From assembly GCA_030411725.1 (NCBI GenBank), contig MU839827.1, positions 2,797,027 through 2,861,026 of the forward strand: a stretch of 64,000 bases of DNA, read 5' to 3'. The notes beneath the pieces were generated by a model that saw only the letters and a program-made list of their open reading frames with translations, did no database searches and was not told where the DNA came from. Below are positions 10,561-21,310 of this stretch, piece by piece (position 1 is the first letter of the stretch; each line of letters starts with the position of its first letter). This DNA comes from Echria macrotheca (Eukaryota > Ascomycota > Sordariomycetes > Sordariales > Schizotheciaceae). The position numbers were made by a program, and so were the translations under genes.

Positions 10561-11737
10561 ATTAACCCATTTTGATGTGTTGGCACCAATAAGATGCCGC
10601 CATATGATTACCCGCGAGTGGTTCAGTGGCTCCTGGTTGGAAGGTTGTCCTGTCTGGAGACAAGTTTGCTAGCATTGGAATTTTTTTTACTATAAATAGT
10701 GAAAGTGAGGCTAGCAATTTTTGAATCCTCCTCGGAGGCCAGAGTTGTGGTGTGGGCAACGGACCCGCAGATGTGCTGAAAACAAGACAACGACCGACTC
10801 CTGGATTTGGCAAGAAGATCTCCTTCCTCCGAGGCTAGTTCGTAGTGTTGTCGTGCTCGTATACCGGTTGACAAAAAGTCAAAAGGTTATCATAGGTAGT
10901 GAATCGAGACCAATATTCAACTGTTTAAGCCACGACGTGACAGTAGTGTTCTGGCCAGAGGCCAGAACCCCGTTTTCTGTGACAAAGCCTCCCGGTTAGT
11001 CTTGGCTTGTGTCGTTCAGGGGTTGCGAGGCAGTCCAGGAGAAACGACTCTCCTGGGAATCCAGGTAGCTACCTATTCTATAGCCTTTTTTTGTGATTCA
11101 AGCAAGGGCTGCTGTCTTCATACTCGACTGGATGCCTTCTGACCTCGTTACTCTAAGGACTAGGAGATAATAATACCCGCACTGTGGGCTTGGGGGCACC
11201 TGAACATCGACCTCGGAGGTTGGGGGTGGTAACTTACTTTGCACGACCAGTAGCGACCGTGACGACCGTGATGCAGCCCATTCACTCTTGCACAAGCCTC
11301 GTGCATGCACAACCAATCGGTCTACCATCGCTCCGCGAGCTCTCTCGATCGAACCAACCTACTCGTCTGGTTTCCCCCCCAAGAAATGACAATTATCTGG
11401 GGCTTCGTAATCCCCCACGCCAGAGCAGCTGGCAGCGCCAGGAAACAGCCAATTGTTAACTTCAGCTATGATGCAGGGCAAAGACGGCTTGCAGCAAAGT
11501 GCACTTAGTCGGATGATATCGGCGGCCTGCTCGTTACCCTTAGCCGTCCCCCCCAGGGAGACAGTGGGTGCACAAAAGCCAAAGGCTTGCCGATAGCAAA
11601 TTCCAGTCGTGCTCCTTCCCTTCCTCTCGTTACATTGTGGGGTCCCTCCTTTCCTCCGACCCCTGTCGCCTCACATCATCTCCCTCAAGCCTTCCTTCAT
11701 CCCGCCGTGCTGGAGAGCTTGCGTTCTCACAAACACC
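10059..11737. other. Gene-free spacer with the last hairpin-box copies and several inverted repeats
   Basis: No supportable ORF. The stretch holds box copies ending at about 10480 and 10560, degenerate copies to about 10850, a perfect 9-bp inverted repeat with 3-nt loop at 10948-10968 (arm GTTCTGGCC), and a 7-bp inverted repeat with arms at 11035-11041 and 11050-11056. The CT-rich stretch before 11738 is probably the promoter or leader of the next gene. Confidence 0.5.
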
Positions 11738-12394
11738 ATGGGAGATCCCATTGCCGGCCCGTTCACAGGAGCTGCTGTGGGGTTTGGGGTTAACATGTTA
11801 ACTGAGTGGGTACGGGATGCCAAGAGAGCCCCCGAAAAGTGGGATCGCACGAAGGAAGCGTACAAACAATCCACACAGCTATTGCTCGACTTGGAACGCG
11901 GCGTTAGAGAACATCCGAACGATTACAAACCCCAAGAGGCGTTCGACGCGGGTCGTCACTATGGACGTGTTGAACACGCTTTGGACACTATGGAAAAAAG
12001 GACCGAGATTCACCGTCGGCACAGGCCTGTCGGGTGTGTGAATGGCTTCACATTCAACAAAAAAGAAATGCAGTGGGCTACGGAGGATTTACTCGCAGAA
12101 AACAAGTCGGCGAAGGACGCCCTGGAGCGTCATCATCGCAATGCTGAACAGCGCATGCGCGACATCCCTCCAGTGCACAGACATCAACACAACCGGCGTC
12201 AAAGGCGCATTGGCGAGGATCGCGGATCGCACGTCGAAACCTCTGGCTACCTCGATGACTTCGGCTCTCTCAATGACTCTGGCTATTCCGATTGTGCAGA
12301 CTCCGGCTATTATGGTGTTGAAGGCTCTGGTTATTTGGATTATGAGGACCCTGGCTATTCGAATTCTTTAGCTTCTGGCTCTTTCAATTATTAA
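11738..12394 (+). CDS. Orphan protein with C-terminal Ser-Gly-Tyr repeats, 218 residues
   Basis: Single-exon ORF from the ATG at 11738; the frame is open upstream but has no earlier ATG. I do not recognise the family. Residues 1-20 are Gly/Ala-rich (MGDPIAGPFTGAAVGFGVNM) and resemble a short amphipathic or membrane-touching segment. Residues 25-140 are charged and helical. From about residue 165 there are six to seven degenerate units of the form SGYxDxxD/E (SGYLDDFG, SGYSDCAD, SGYYGVEG, SGYLDYED), a low-complexity tail that could mediate self-association. After the TAA stop the same frame reads on, through one TGA, into an acidic segment ending at 12463, which suggests that the protein may once have been longer. 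Confidence 0.6.
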   Translation: MGDPIAGPFTGAAVGFGVNMLTEWVRDAKRAPEKWDRTKEAYKQSTQLLLDLERGVREHPNDYKPQEAFDAGRHYGRVEHALDTMEKRTEIHRRHRPVGCVNGFTFNKKEMQWATEDLLAENKSAKDALERHHRNAEQRMRDIPPVHRHQHNRRQRRIGEDRGSHVETSGYLDDFGSLNDSGYSDCADSGYYGVEGSGYLDYEDPGYSNSLASGSFNY

Positions 12395-12908
12395 GACGAG
12401 TGAGATTTTGATAGTTCCGACGAAGATGCTTGGTACCATCCAGGCATGAAAAAAATAGCTTGAAGTATCCTCTGCTCCTCTGTTAGGTATCAGTGGTGAC
12501 TCGATGAATCGGCTGATGTGTTCCTGTTTCAAATGAGCTGGGATTGTTTCGTGATCTTACCTATCACACACTGCAGTCGCGCCTCTTCCGCAGTCACAAA
12601 TGTCACTACGTTTGGTAGTATCCAATGTCTGATGATTTGAGTCGTTTCGTTTTATGACATGTTAGGCCAGGCAGGAGCACCCAGTGAAGATGGAAGGCAC
12701 GCATGGACCCAGGCCACTGTATTTAGCCAGTCCTCAGGGCTCATCCTCTCTTCTACAAAACAAGCATCTTTACCTGCACTTCTGCAGACATATCTCTCAT
12801 AGTCATCCCAGTGGACAGGAAGCTTGGGACTTCTTCTGTCGCCACGTATTATACAGCCATGCTATTTACAGTACACGTACCGCACATAATGCACAACGCC
12901 CATGTATA
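12395..12908. other. Spacer between convergent genes, possible decayed 3' coding tail at its start
   Basis: The first 69 nt (12395-12463) continue the upstream reading frame and read DE-stop-DFDSSDEDAWYHPGMKKIA-stop, an acidic peptide in keeping with the preceding protein. The rest shows nothing I can assign and should hold the 3' ends of two convergent transcripts. Confidence 0.4.
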
Positions 12909-14378
12909 CTACATCTTGAGCACCAACCAGTTCCCCCAGAACCCAGGACTCTTGTGCTTCAACTCCCCGATGACACCTCCAACAGGCCCTTGAAGCTCCA
13001 TACCGCCCGCCCAAATCTTCGGTCCAGCAAAAGTTGTTACAAATCCTTCAGGCCCGGAGACCATGAGTAGATTCTTGCCCCCCTCGACAGCCGCGCCATG
13101 TCGGTCGACACATTTGCATATCGCCTCCGGGTCGGTTGGGCTCTCACCTCCGTGTCCGTTCCGAGGGGCAAAGGGGTCCTTCTCGGCTGCTGATGCCAGT
13201 GCTGTGGGGGAATGATAGACACACTTCGTCGAGTCAACCTCTTCCTCTGCGGGATCCCTCGAGTCGGCAGTCGATCTAGATCCCGTCGGCCACCATGACC
13301 ATACACCAGCATGTCGTTGACTGTCATCAAGCCCGACCACCCGGCGGATATCAGAGGATCCAATGAAAGCACCCTCTTCATCAACAGTGCATCCGTATTT
13401 CATCTTCTCCCCATATCCCTCCTTCATCTGCGCCAACAACGACACAATCGGATTCCCAGATGTCGCCTCCCCATTACCATCCTCCTCCGGCCCTCCAATC
13501 CCAGGACAATCCTCCCGCCGCCGATTCGCCCACAGAATCGACACAGCCGGCTTCTCCGCCATCATCGAAACAGCACGAACCGTCTGCAAAGCCGGCGCAA
13601 TCCCCGTCCCGCCCGCCAAAAAAACAACCCTCCTCCCCTTCCCTCCCAACCTGGCCCGGACGTCAAACCCCAGATGCGGCCCGCGCAGCTCGACCGTATC
13701 GCCCACCCCAAGCCGGCTAAGATACGTCGAGACCTCGCCCCCATCCATCCGTCTGATCAGAAAGCGCAGCTCGGCCCTCTCCAGATCACTCCTAAAATCC
13801 TGACTAGAAACCGCCGGGAGCGGCGTATAGTCCCGCGCAACCTGCAACTGCGGCTGCTTGACCTCAACAGACCACAAGCCGTGCGCCCACGCCCGTTCCA
13901 GGACAGAGCCGCATGAGTGCGTCGCCGTGGGAAAACGAGCGCGCGGGAAGAGCAAGCCCAACAACACCCTCGGCGTCGCATCTTGCTTTGCCTCATCGCT
14001 TGGAGGATGAGCGTACTTTGGCCGGACAGTGAGGACAAAGCTGGTGGGCGAGACGGCGTCGCGGGCGGTGATGGTGAAGGGGATGAAGCGCGTCTCGTTG
14101 AGCGGAGCGCCGACGCGGTAGTGCGTCAGTCGTTCGTCGAGATCTGTCGTCTCGAGGAGGACATTGAAGCCGAGATAGGAGGCGATGACGATGGTAATCC
14201 ATCTGGTGCTGTGTCGTGGTCTGCCATGCTTGGCGTTTTGTGGTGATGCCGCTGCAGCAGTCGACTGCTGCCGTGTGGTTATCCTTCTCGATGCAGCACA
14301 CCTCAGCTGAGATGGCGGCCGAACTGCCGGGGGAATATTTGCATGTCGAAGGTTCGTACAGAAAATCCGTCTGGTCAT
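12909..14378 (-). CDS. CYC2: Mitochondrial flavoprotein of the Cyc2 type (cytochrome c heme-attachment/import factor)
   Basis: Cyc2 is a mitochondrial FAD protein of the ferredoxin-reductase fold that assists heme attachment to cytochrome c. Single-exon ORF of 489 residues from the ATG at 14378. Seen: an Arg/Ser/Ala-rich presequence of about 50 residues without acids; one membrane segment (RWITIVIASYLGFNVLLE, about 59-77); an FAD-binding barrel ending in ELRGPHLGF; a nucleotide-binding GGTGIAPALQTVRAV (about 255-270); and a C-terminal GPEGFV followed by WAGGMELQGPVGG. The last segment is what I associate with fungal Cyc2 rather than with cytochrome b5 reductases. An acidic/Gly insert (PGIGGPEEDGNGEATSG) and a 90-residue variable loop lengthen it. 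AIM32 lies 129 bp upstream on the same strand. Confidence 0.8.
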   Translation of the reverse strand: MTRRIFCTNLRHANIPPAVRPPSQLRCAASRRITTRQQSTAAAASPQNAKHGRPRHSTRWITIVIASYLGFNVLLETTDLDERLTHYRVGAPLNETRFIPFTITARDAVSPTSFVLTVRPKYAHPPSDEAKQDATPRVLLGLLFPRARFPTATHSCGSVLERAWAHGLWSVEVKQPQLQVARDYTPLPAVSSQDFRSDLERAELRFLIRRMDGGEVSTYLSRLGVGDTVELRGPHLGFDVRARLGGKGRRVVFLAGGTGIAPALQTVRAVSMMAEKPAVSILWANRRREDCPGIGGPEEDGNGEATSGNPIVSLLAQMKEGYGEKMKYGCTVDEEGAFIGSSDIRRVVGLDDSQRHAGVWSWWPTGSRSTADSRDPAEEEVDSTKCVYHSPTALASAAEKDPFAPRNGHGGESPTDPEAICKCVDRHGAAVEGGKNLLMVSGPEGFVTTFAGPKIWAGGMELQGPVGGVIGELKHKSPGFWGNWLVLKM

Positions 14379-14507
14379 CGCGGCATCTTATCTGTTCTTG
14401 ATTATGTGAAATGATGAACAAGAGGTGAGGTTGAGAATTCTTCAAAAAATAAAATGCATCTATCGAGGCCAACGCCTCGCCAATGCGAATTATTCATACA
14501 TGCACAT

Positions 14508-15666
14508 CTACAATTCTATACTCCTCCGCTTCTGGTCTACGCCGCCCCGGAACAGCTCCTCAATAATATTCCCTTCGAGAATCGTCTCTGTGACAATACC
14601 GTCCACATGTCTAGGCTCCACGCGGCCATACCAGATGCCATGTCCGCCCAACAAATGCGGCCACCCCGACTGCGTCTTCGCTTTCGGAGGCACATAGATG
14701 ATGACATTGCCCGCATACTTGTGCCCGCCAATATGGCTGATCAACCCAACGCGGGCCGCCGGTATCTTGAACCGCTGCCTCTCCTCATCTTCGTCCCCTG
14801 CCGCCTTTACCTTGGGCACGCCGTAGTCGCGGTCCGGCTCTGGTCCCGTGAGCACCTCGACACCCCGCGCGCGCAGCCTCGTCTCGAACTCGTCCTTCAA
14901 CACCGGCCCGAAGATGCCGCAGCGCTGGTCGCGCCCGCCATGGCCGCAGATGAGCACGAGCACGTCCTCGACCGGCCGCACGCCCGACAGCAGCTTGCGG
15001 TACGACGGCTTGCGCGTGATGGCCTTGCGCGCGAGGTGGTACTCGGCCTTATGGGCCGGGTGCGGCTTCTCGGCGAGCAGGTAGCCCTTGACCAGAGCCT
15101 CGACGCTGGCCGGCGACTCGCGCGGCAGGTAGGGCACGTATGTGAACGACGGCAGCAGGTATGCCGACGCGTTGTGGGCTTCCTCCCGTTTCGGGACCGA
15201 CGGCGCAAACGACGAGTTGAGGATCGAGATGTTGTTGAACGGCTACGACGAGACTTACCGTCAGCTATGCCATGATTTTTTTTTCTCTTCTATTGTTCCG
15301 ACGACTCACATCATTCATGCTCCCGCCGGCGCCGATCAGCTTCTTCAGGTCGGCCGCTAGGTTATGTCCGTCGGCGTCGTCCTCGATGCGCGACGGCCAG
15401 TCCGTCTTGCCGGTGCAGATGACGACCTGCTCGTCGTAGCGGGGCATGGAGTGGCCAAAGGGCGTGGTGCGGTCGATCTCGAGGCCATCGGGCAGTTTGG
15501 GCGTCGGGGCGCATGGACATCGTGGTTCGGGGCAGCCGACGACCTTTCGATAGCGGCGCGTCGCCGGCTCGGCCGGGGTTTCGGGCTGGGCCGGCGAGGA
15601 GAGATATCTACGCCATTTCGGGGACTGGAATGCGCGGGCTTGCCCTCGTAGGCTACGCGCAAACAT
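14508..15666 (-). CDS. AIM32: Sucrase/ferredoxin-like mitochondrial protein, Aim32 type
   Basis: Thioredoxin-like Fe-S protein family; yeast Aim32 is mitochondrial and tied to redox quality control. Exons 15666-15310 and 15242-14508, intron 67 nt (donor GTGAGT, acceptor TCGTAG), 363 residues. The junction reads GGSMND-PFNNISILNSSF, which fits the family. Seen: a basic presequence (MFARSLRGQARAFQ); a cysteine cluster CPEPRCPC (Cys45, 50, 52); the paired cluster motif CGHGGRDQRCG (Cys about 218 and 227); and HIGGHKYAGN (His about 289 and 293), a likely ligand site for the 2Fe-2S cluster, followed by a C-terminal IWYGRVEP. It is divergent from the MTQ1-like gene and tandem with the CYC2-like gene. 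Confidence 0.85.
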
Positions 15667-16256
15667 GGCGCGGTTTCTAGGAGAGTCCTTGGGGGCAAGA
15701 CCGGCGTGGCTTGCGAGAGCGCATTTTGGGGGAGGTGGGTTGATGAAGCTTGTTAAATCTTGGATCGGCGCCGAAGTTGTCGCCGAGATGCATCAATCGG
15801 GGTTCGGCCTGGTCTTGGCGATCTGTACCGTTAACTCGGTATTTGAAAGCCTCACTGTAGACCAAATGAGTTACTGGTACAGAATGTAAAAATCTTTTCA
15901 GAGACTTTGCCCATCCATTTGAAGAAAAACACTGTAATATTCTTCATTTTTCCCTAGGAATTAAACACCGATCATTCGAAGCTCTTTAGACCTCTCCTGT
16001 GGTCAGGACAAGAGGTACCGCTCGAGTGCTCGGGAGTATCGACAGCGTGTTTGCAACACCACTTATACGTCTCGACATCGACTTGATATCCGGCATCCAA
16101 AACTCAAGTTGCTTTGGGAAAAAGAAAGAGGTCCTCAAAAGAAATAGCTGGAACTCTCCAAACTACACAAAAGAAGAGCAGACATGGCAAACCGCAACCC
16201 ACCCTAACCATCACCACCACACCATCTCATCCCCCATCGTCAAAAGCACTCGATGA
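15667..16256. promoter_or_regulatory. Divergent promoter of AIM32-like and MTQ1-like genes
   Basis: This 590-bp gap has no supportable ORF and separates two start codons pointing outward. The part next to MTQ1 is CA-rich (16195-16256), typical of a fungal 5' leader. Confidence 0.55.
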
Positions 16257-17429
16257 ATGAGCACCCTCGACAGACAAAAAAAAATGCCCCGTCTCCGCCC
16301 CTCCCTCTTCTGGCAAGCCCGCCACAAAATCTCCCCCCAATCCGCCCCCCTCCTCAACGTATGTCGCGACCTCCCCTCCACGGCCGCCGAGTTCCGCTGG
16401 ATCCGCCAACACATCGCCTCTTTTCCGTCTCCCATCCCTCCGGTCCTGCGCCTCCACCGTCTCTGCGCTTTGCGGGCACGCGGCGTCCCCCTGCAATACG
16501 TCCTCGGCACCCAGCCCTTTGGCGATCTCGAGATCCTCTGCCGCCCGGGCGTGCTGATCCCGCGCCCCGAGACCGAGGCGTATACCCTCCTCCTCGGTCA
16601 AATTCTCAGTGCTGCCGCTGCCGCTGCCGCTGCCCGGGACTTCTCCCAAAAAACCCAAATTCTGAACGTGCTAGATATCTGCACCGGCACGGGCTGTATC
16701 CCCCTCCAACTACACGCCAGTCTCCACAACAGCAACAATGCCTCCTCCAACTCCTCCAAAAAGGTAACGACGAAAATAACCTCGCACATCCACGGCGTCG
16801 ATATCTCTTCCAAAGCAATCGCGCTGGCAAGGCGGAATCTGGCACATAATTTCCCTACTTTCAAACAGAATCAAGAAGACCAGAAGACCACCGGAGAGAA
16901 CAAAAGTACCATCACATTCCACAAACACGACATCTTCTCACCCTCCTTCCTCTCCGACCCCACCATCTTCCCAGAAGATAAGACAGAGAAAGCCAAAAAA
17001 TACGACCTCCTGATCTCAAACCCGCCGTACATCTCCCCCCGCGCGTTCGCAACACAAACCGCCCGCTCGGTGCGGAACTACGAACCCCGACTCGCTTTGG
17101 TTCCTTCCCCTTCCCTGGCGGCATCGTCGTACCCCTCCGCTGCCCGACAAGAAGATGTCTTTTACGCTCGGCTGGTTGATATTGTCAGCATAAAAAAACC
17201 GAGGAGGGTGTTGTTCGAAGTGGCCGGGTGGGAGCAGGCTTTGCGTGTTGTCGGGATGGTCCTGGATGATATGAGACTAAGGGGCGAGAACTATACCCTG
17301 GAGATCTGGCGGGACTGGCCTGACGGAAGCAAAGATGAGGTGGTCGAGGTGGATGGTGTGAATGTGAGGGTACGGGGAGAGGGGGATGGGAGGGCTGTTT
17401 ATTTATATCAGACGGAGGAGGGTTGTTAA
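16257..17429 (+). CDS. MTQ1: HemK-family peptide-release-factor glutamine methyltransferase, mitochondrial Mtq1 type
   Basis: Methylates the glutamine of the GGQ motif of mitochondrial release factor, using S-adenosylmethionine. Single exon, 390 residues. Seen: an N-terminal helical domain with YVLGTQPFGDLEILCRPGVLIPRPETE, the HemK substrate-side signature; the SAM-binding motif VLDICTGTGCIPLQL (about 138-152); an acidic binding position in GVDISSKAI; and the catalytic NPPY at 255-258. A poly-Ala run (eight Ala) coded by a GCTGCC microsatellite and two Asn/Ser-rich inserts lengthen the protein beyond the usual 300 residues. An alternative in-frame ATG at 16284 gives MPRLRPSLFWQARHK, a more basic and presequence-like start, so the true initiator may be nine codons later. 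Confidence 0.9.
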   Translation: MSTLDRQKKMPRLRPSLFWQARHKISPQSAPLLNVCRDLPSTAAEFRWIRQHIASFPSPIPPVLRLHRLCALRARGVPLQYVLGTQPFGDLEILCRPGVLIPRPETEAYTLLLGQILSAAAAAAAARDFSQKTQILNVLDICTGTGCIPLQLHASLHNSNNASSNSSKKVTTKITSHIHGVDISSKAIALARRNLAHNFPTFKQNQEDQKTTGENKSTITFHKHDIFSPSFLSDPTIFPEDKTEKAKKYDLLISNPPYISPRAFATQTARSVRNYEPRLALVPSPSLAASSYPSAARQEDVFYARLVDIVSIKKPRRVLFEVAGWEQALRVVGMVLDDMRLRGENYTLEIWRDWPDGSKDEVVEVDGVNVRVRGEGDGRAVYLYQTEEGC

Positions 17430-17572
17430 TATGTCAAGCAGATGTGTAAATCGGGAAGGGGTGTGTGTGTGTGTATCTTCACCGGGGACTAATGATATAA
17501 ACTGTATCAACATGTAGACATAACAAATGTTTCAAGTTCATAATCTACACAATTAACAACCCTCACAATATC

Positions 17573-20482
17573 CTACACCACAAAATTAACAAGCCTCCCC
17601 CCCTTCACCACAATCACCTTCTTCGCCGCCAGCGTCTCGCACGACAACCGCGTCTTCCCCTCGTCCGTCTTCAACAGCTCCCCCACGACCCAATGCCGCA
17701 GCATCTCGCCCTGACATCCCGCCGGCGGCTTCGCAATCTCCGCAGCAAACCGCAGTTTCCCATTAATCTGCACCGCGCACGTCTGCTTGCGCGGCTGCAG
17801 AAGCGCCTCGGTCCCGTCGACCACAGGAAACAAAGCGCCGCCCCGGAAGATAGATCCCCCCCCATCCGGCTTCAGAATACTCCAGCACTCGTCCGCAAAC
17901 GCCGGTGCGATCGGCGCCACCATGCGGACCAGGGCCGAGACGGCTTCGGCCTGGATGGCCGGGTGTGCGCCGCCGTTCGTCGCGATCGTATTAGTGAGGA
18001 TCATGAGGTCCGATACAACGGTATTCAGCGCGTACACCTTGTCGTACGACGCCGTCACCGAGGCAATCGTCTTTTGCACGTCGCGCCAGATGGCCGTGTC
18101 TGCGTCCCACTGCGCAAACTCCTCCGCGCTCATCGAGTCAAACTTTTGAGATGCCTGCTGGAAGTACTCCAGAGGTGTCGACCCAGAAGAAATACGCCCG
18201 ACCTTGGTGACCAACTCGTGGACTCGGCTCAGCCACCGCGTGATACCCACAATCTTGTCTCCGTCCCAGTACAGGATCTCGCTGACCGGCGCCTGGAAGA
18301 GCATGTGCGCCCGTGTGGCATCCGCGCCATGCTGGGCGATGACATCGGTAGGGTCGACTCCGTTATACTTGGACTTGGACATCTTCTCGTAACTGACCAC
18401 AGCCTGCTCCTCGGTGGACGCCACTCGCGGTGTCGAGGGGTCGCTGAGATCGACTTCGTCAGGTTTCAAGAACCGGCCCGTAGAGGGATCGCTATAGGTC
18501 TTGCCGTGGACCATCCCTTGGGTGATAAGACGCTTGAACGGCTCGTAAGCATCGACTGCCGACTCTCCCTCGCCGGCGGACATCAAGAACTTGTAGATGA
18601 AACGGGAATACAGAAGATGAAGAATGGCATGCTCAATCCCACCAATGTAGATGTCCACCGGCAAAAGGGACCTGGCCTTATCCATGGCAAACGGCGCATC
18701 TTTGTTATGAGGGTCGATAAATCGCATGTAGTACCAGCTCGAATCCACAAACGTGTCCATCGTGTCGGTATCCCGCCGGGCGTGGCCACCGCATTTCGGA
18801 CATGAAGTCTCGACCCAGTCTGTCAAAGACTCCAAGGGATTCCCTGTCTTCTTCTCGGCCCAGTGGTCGTCCACCTCGGGGAGTAGTACGGGCAAGTCGC
18901 TATCAGGCACTGGAACCGTCCCACACGAGCCGCAATGCACGATGGGAATCGGTGTACCCCAGTATCTCTGCCTGCTAATCAACCAGTCCCTCAGCCGCCA
19001 CTTATCGACGGGCTTGGCCAAGTCAGCTGCCTCAAGCATGCCAATCAGCATATCTCCCGTCTCCTTGGATGATTTGCCTTTGAAGAGGCCACTGTGCTCC
19101 GTCATGACACCGTGATCGATATATGGCTCGTTTAGCATTGCCGTGGTAGACTCGTCTTCCGACGCCGCAAGAACCACCCGAACTGGCTCATCGGAATGGT
19201 GCGTTTTCCAGAATGCATGGTCTCGGACGTCGTGTCCCGGGACTCCCATCACGGCACCCTCGCCATAGTCGCCGATCACATACGGGGCCACGTACACAGG
19301 AAGCGATTTCTTAGTCGCCTCTGGTGTTTCCTCGTGGTATGCCAGGGGGTTTATGGCGCGAACGTGCGGAAGCATGTACCCGACCTTGGAATCCGGTGGC
19401 AGACCAGGTAGCGTATCGAGGAACGCCTGGAGTTCGGGATCCTGGGCCGCCAAGTCGGTCACGACTGGGTGGGTTGATGCGAGGGCGAGATACTGCACCC
19501 CGAAGAGGGTGTCGGGCCGGCTGGTGAAGACCTCAATCGCTGCGTTGACAGTCTGGTTGAAGGCCAACAAGGGGAACTTGATCGTGGCACCCGTGGACTT
19601 GCCGAGCCAGTTCTTCTGCATCGTCAACACCCTCTCCGGCCAAGCGTTATCTCTCCCCAGAACCTCAAGATCTTTGAGGAGAGAGTCGCGGAACTCGGAG
19701 ATGCGGAGAAACCATTGCTTCAGTTTGCGTTTCTCGACCTTGGCGCCGGATCGCCATGAGAAGCCGTTCGCATCAACCTGCTCATTCGCAAGAACCGTCT
19801 TGTCTACGGGATCATAATTAACCTCGGCCTCATCCTGGTATGCAAGCCCCTTTTCGTAGAGCTGAAGAAAGATCTTTTGCGTGTGCTTGTAGAAATCCGG
19901 ATCGCAGGTGGCCAGCTCCTATGGTGCGCGTCAGCGCAGCTCAGACAACCCTGATTCAGGAGAGCAAAGGCTACGTACTCTAGACCAGTCCCAGGATCCG
20001 TTCATCAGGTCTAATTGCTCCTTCATCTTTGCTATGTTTGCTTTGGTCCATGTGGCCGGGTTGATGCCCCTCTCGATGGCCGCGTTCTCGGCTGGTAATC
20101 CAAAAGCGTCCCATCCCATGGGCAATATGACGTTACTGCCTTGGAGGGTGTGGAATCTCGCGACGACATCGGCAATGGTGTAAACGCGCAGGTGGCCCAG
20201 GTGAAGGTATCCCGAGGGGTAGGGGAACATGGGCAGGATGTATTTGCTGCCGGCGTCCCCCTTTTTGTCAGCGCCGTCCTGCTCTGAACTCCATTTCTCC
20301 CGCCACTTGCGGTCAAGAGCTGGAAGGTCCAGCTTCGCGCTGGCATAGCTCCTCCACAGCGCGGTCGCGGGGGGCCGAAGCGGAAGGCCGCGACAAACGC
20401 GCCATCGGGAACCAAGAGTCGAGCATGACGAGACTATTCTGGGTAGAGAGCGGCCAATGGACCCCCCATAGATCGTCGACAT
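17573..20482 (-). CDS. NAM2: Mitochondrial leucyl-tRNA synthetase
   Basis: Class I aminoacyl-tRNA synthetase charging mitochondrial tRNA-Leu. Exons 20482-19979 and 19918-17573, intron 60 nt (donor GTACGT, acceptor CCATAG), 949 residues; the junction reads WDWSR-ELATCDPDFYK. Seen: an Arg/Ser-rich presequence of about 45 residues; the HIGH-type motif HLGH at 94-97 after FPYPSGY; the editing domain with TSRPDTLFG and GVPGHDVRDHAF, whose Asp should reject mischarged amino acids; the zinc-region-like cysteine pairs HCGSCG and CPKCGGHARR; KMSKS at 680-684; and the anticodon-binding C-terminal region ending in VVKGGRLVNFVV. All catalytic motifs are intact. Yeast Nam2 also helps intron splicing; whether this one does cannot be seen. 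Confidence 0.95.
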
Positions 20483-21310
20483 CGTATTTACATCGCTGGA
20501 GCCTGTAGCAAGGGGACAGTTGCTGTCGCTGGCTGGGGGATTTTTATTGAGTCAAATCATGCGATTTCGCGAAGCTGTCGAGCTCAAAAGCTGCGATAAG
20601 ATAAGAAATTTGTCCGGCATTTCCAGATCGGGGCACGGACCAGGGGTAAGTACCGGCGAGGGACTACAGTGTGAATAACTGCAACGACCCACAACGAACG
20701 GACACGATATCTTCCGGGCCCGCAGTGTTTTAGCGAAAGGGGAGGAAAGGGGTTGCACAATGACAAGCGTTGTCCGACTTTGTCCTGCAAGATAGAACGA
20801 ATTGCATCAATAGAAAGGAAGCACAATCAAATCATGTAACTAACTTGTGGCTGCAACAAAACGTGGCTTGCCAAGTGGTTGTGGGGGACGGGCCATTCAA
20901 CCGCCAGCGTTTCGGCTTGGCGTTCTGGCCTCGATCGTCCCCTGGTGGTCCACCAACAACTCATCAATTCGACATTGCTTCCAAGTTAATCCTTGCTTCG
21001 CTTCCCCTTTTCGCTCACGTTTGGGACGCCATTCTTTTTAATCGCATCTATCACGGCCTGTATACGTCAAAACACCAGACATCATCCCTCTGACCTCACA
21101 ATTCGTCACTGTTGAGTGCTAGTCGCATTTGGCAGCGAGCCACGAGACCCGCCAACAATCCGATCAACTCGCTCGTTCGCGCCCGACTATTCGCGCCGAT
21201 ATCGCGACCGCTATGGTGACACGTCCCCGATCCAACTGAAGGGCGTAGACAAGCGCCATCGATCGACACGCACCACGGCGCCGAACCGGACCTCTCTGGC
21301 CAGAGTCCCA
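20483..21310. promoter_or_regulatory. Divergent promoter of the leucyl-tRNA synthetase and amino-acid permease genes
   Basis: This 828-bp gap holds the two promoters and the permease leader. No conserved ORF is present. The last 100 bp include an 8-codon upstream ORF, listed separately. Confidence 0.55.
21213..21239 (+). promoter_or_regulatory. Upstream ORF (8 codons) in the permease leader
   Basis: ATG at 21213 opens a short frame MVTRPRSN that stops at 21239, 71 nt before the permease ATG. It would reduce or condition translation if the transcript starts upstream of it, which the sequence does not prove. Confidence 0.3.
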
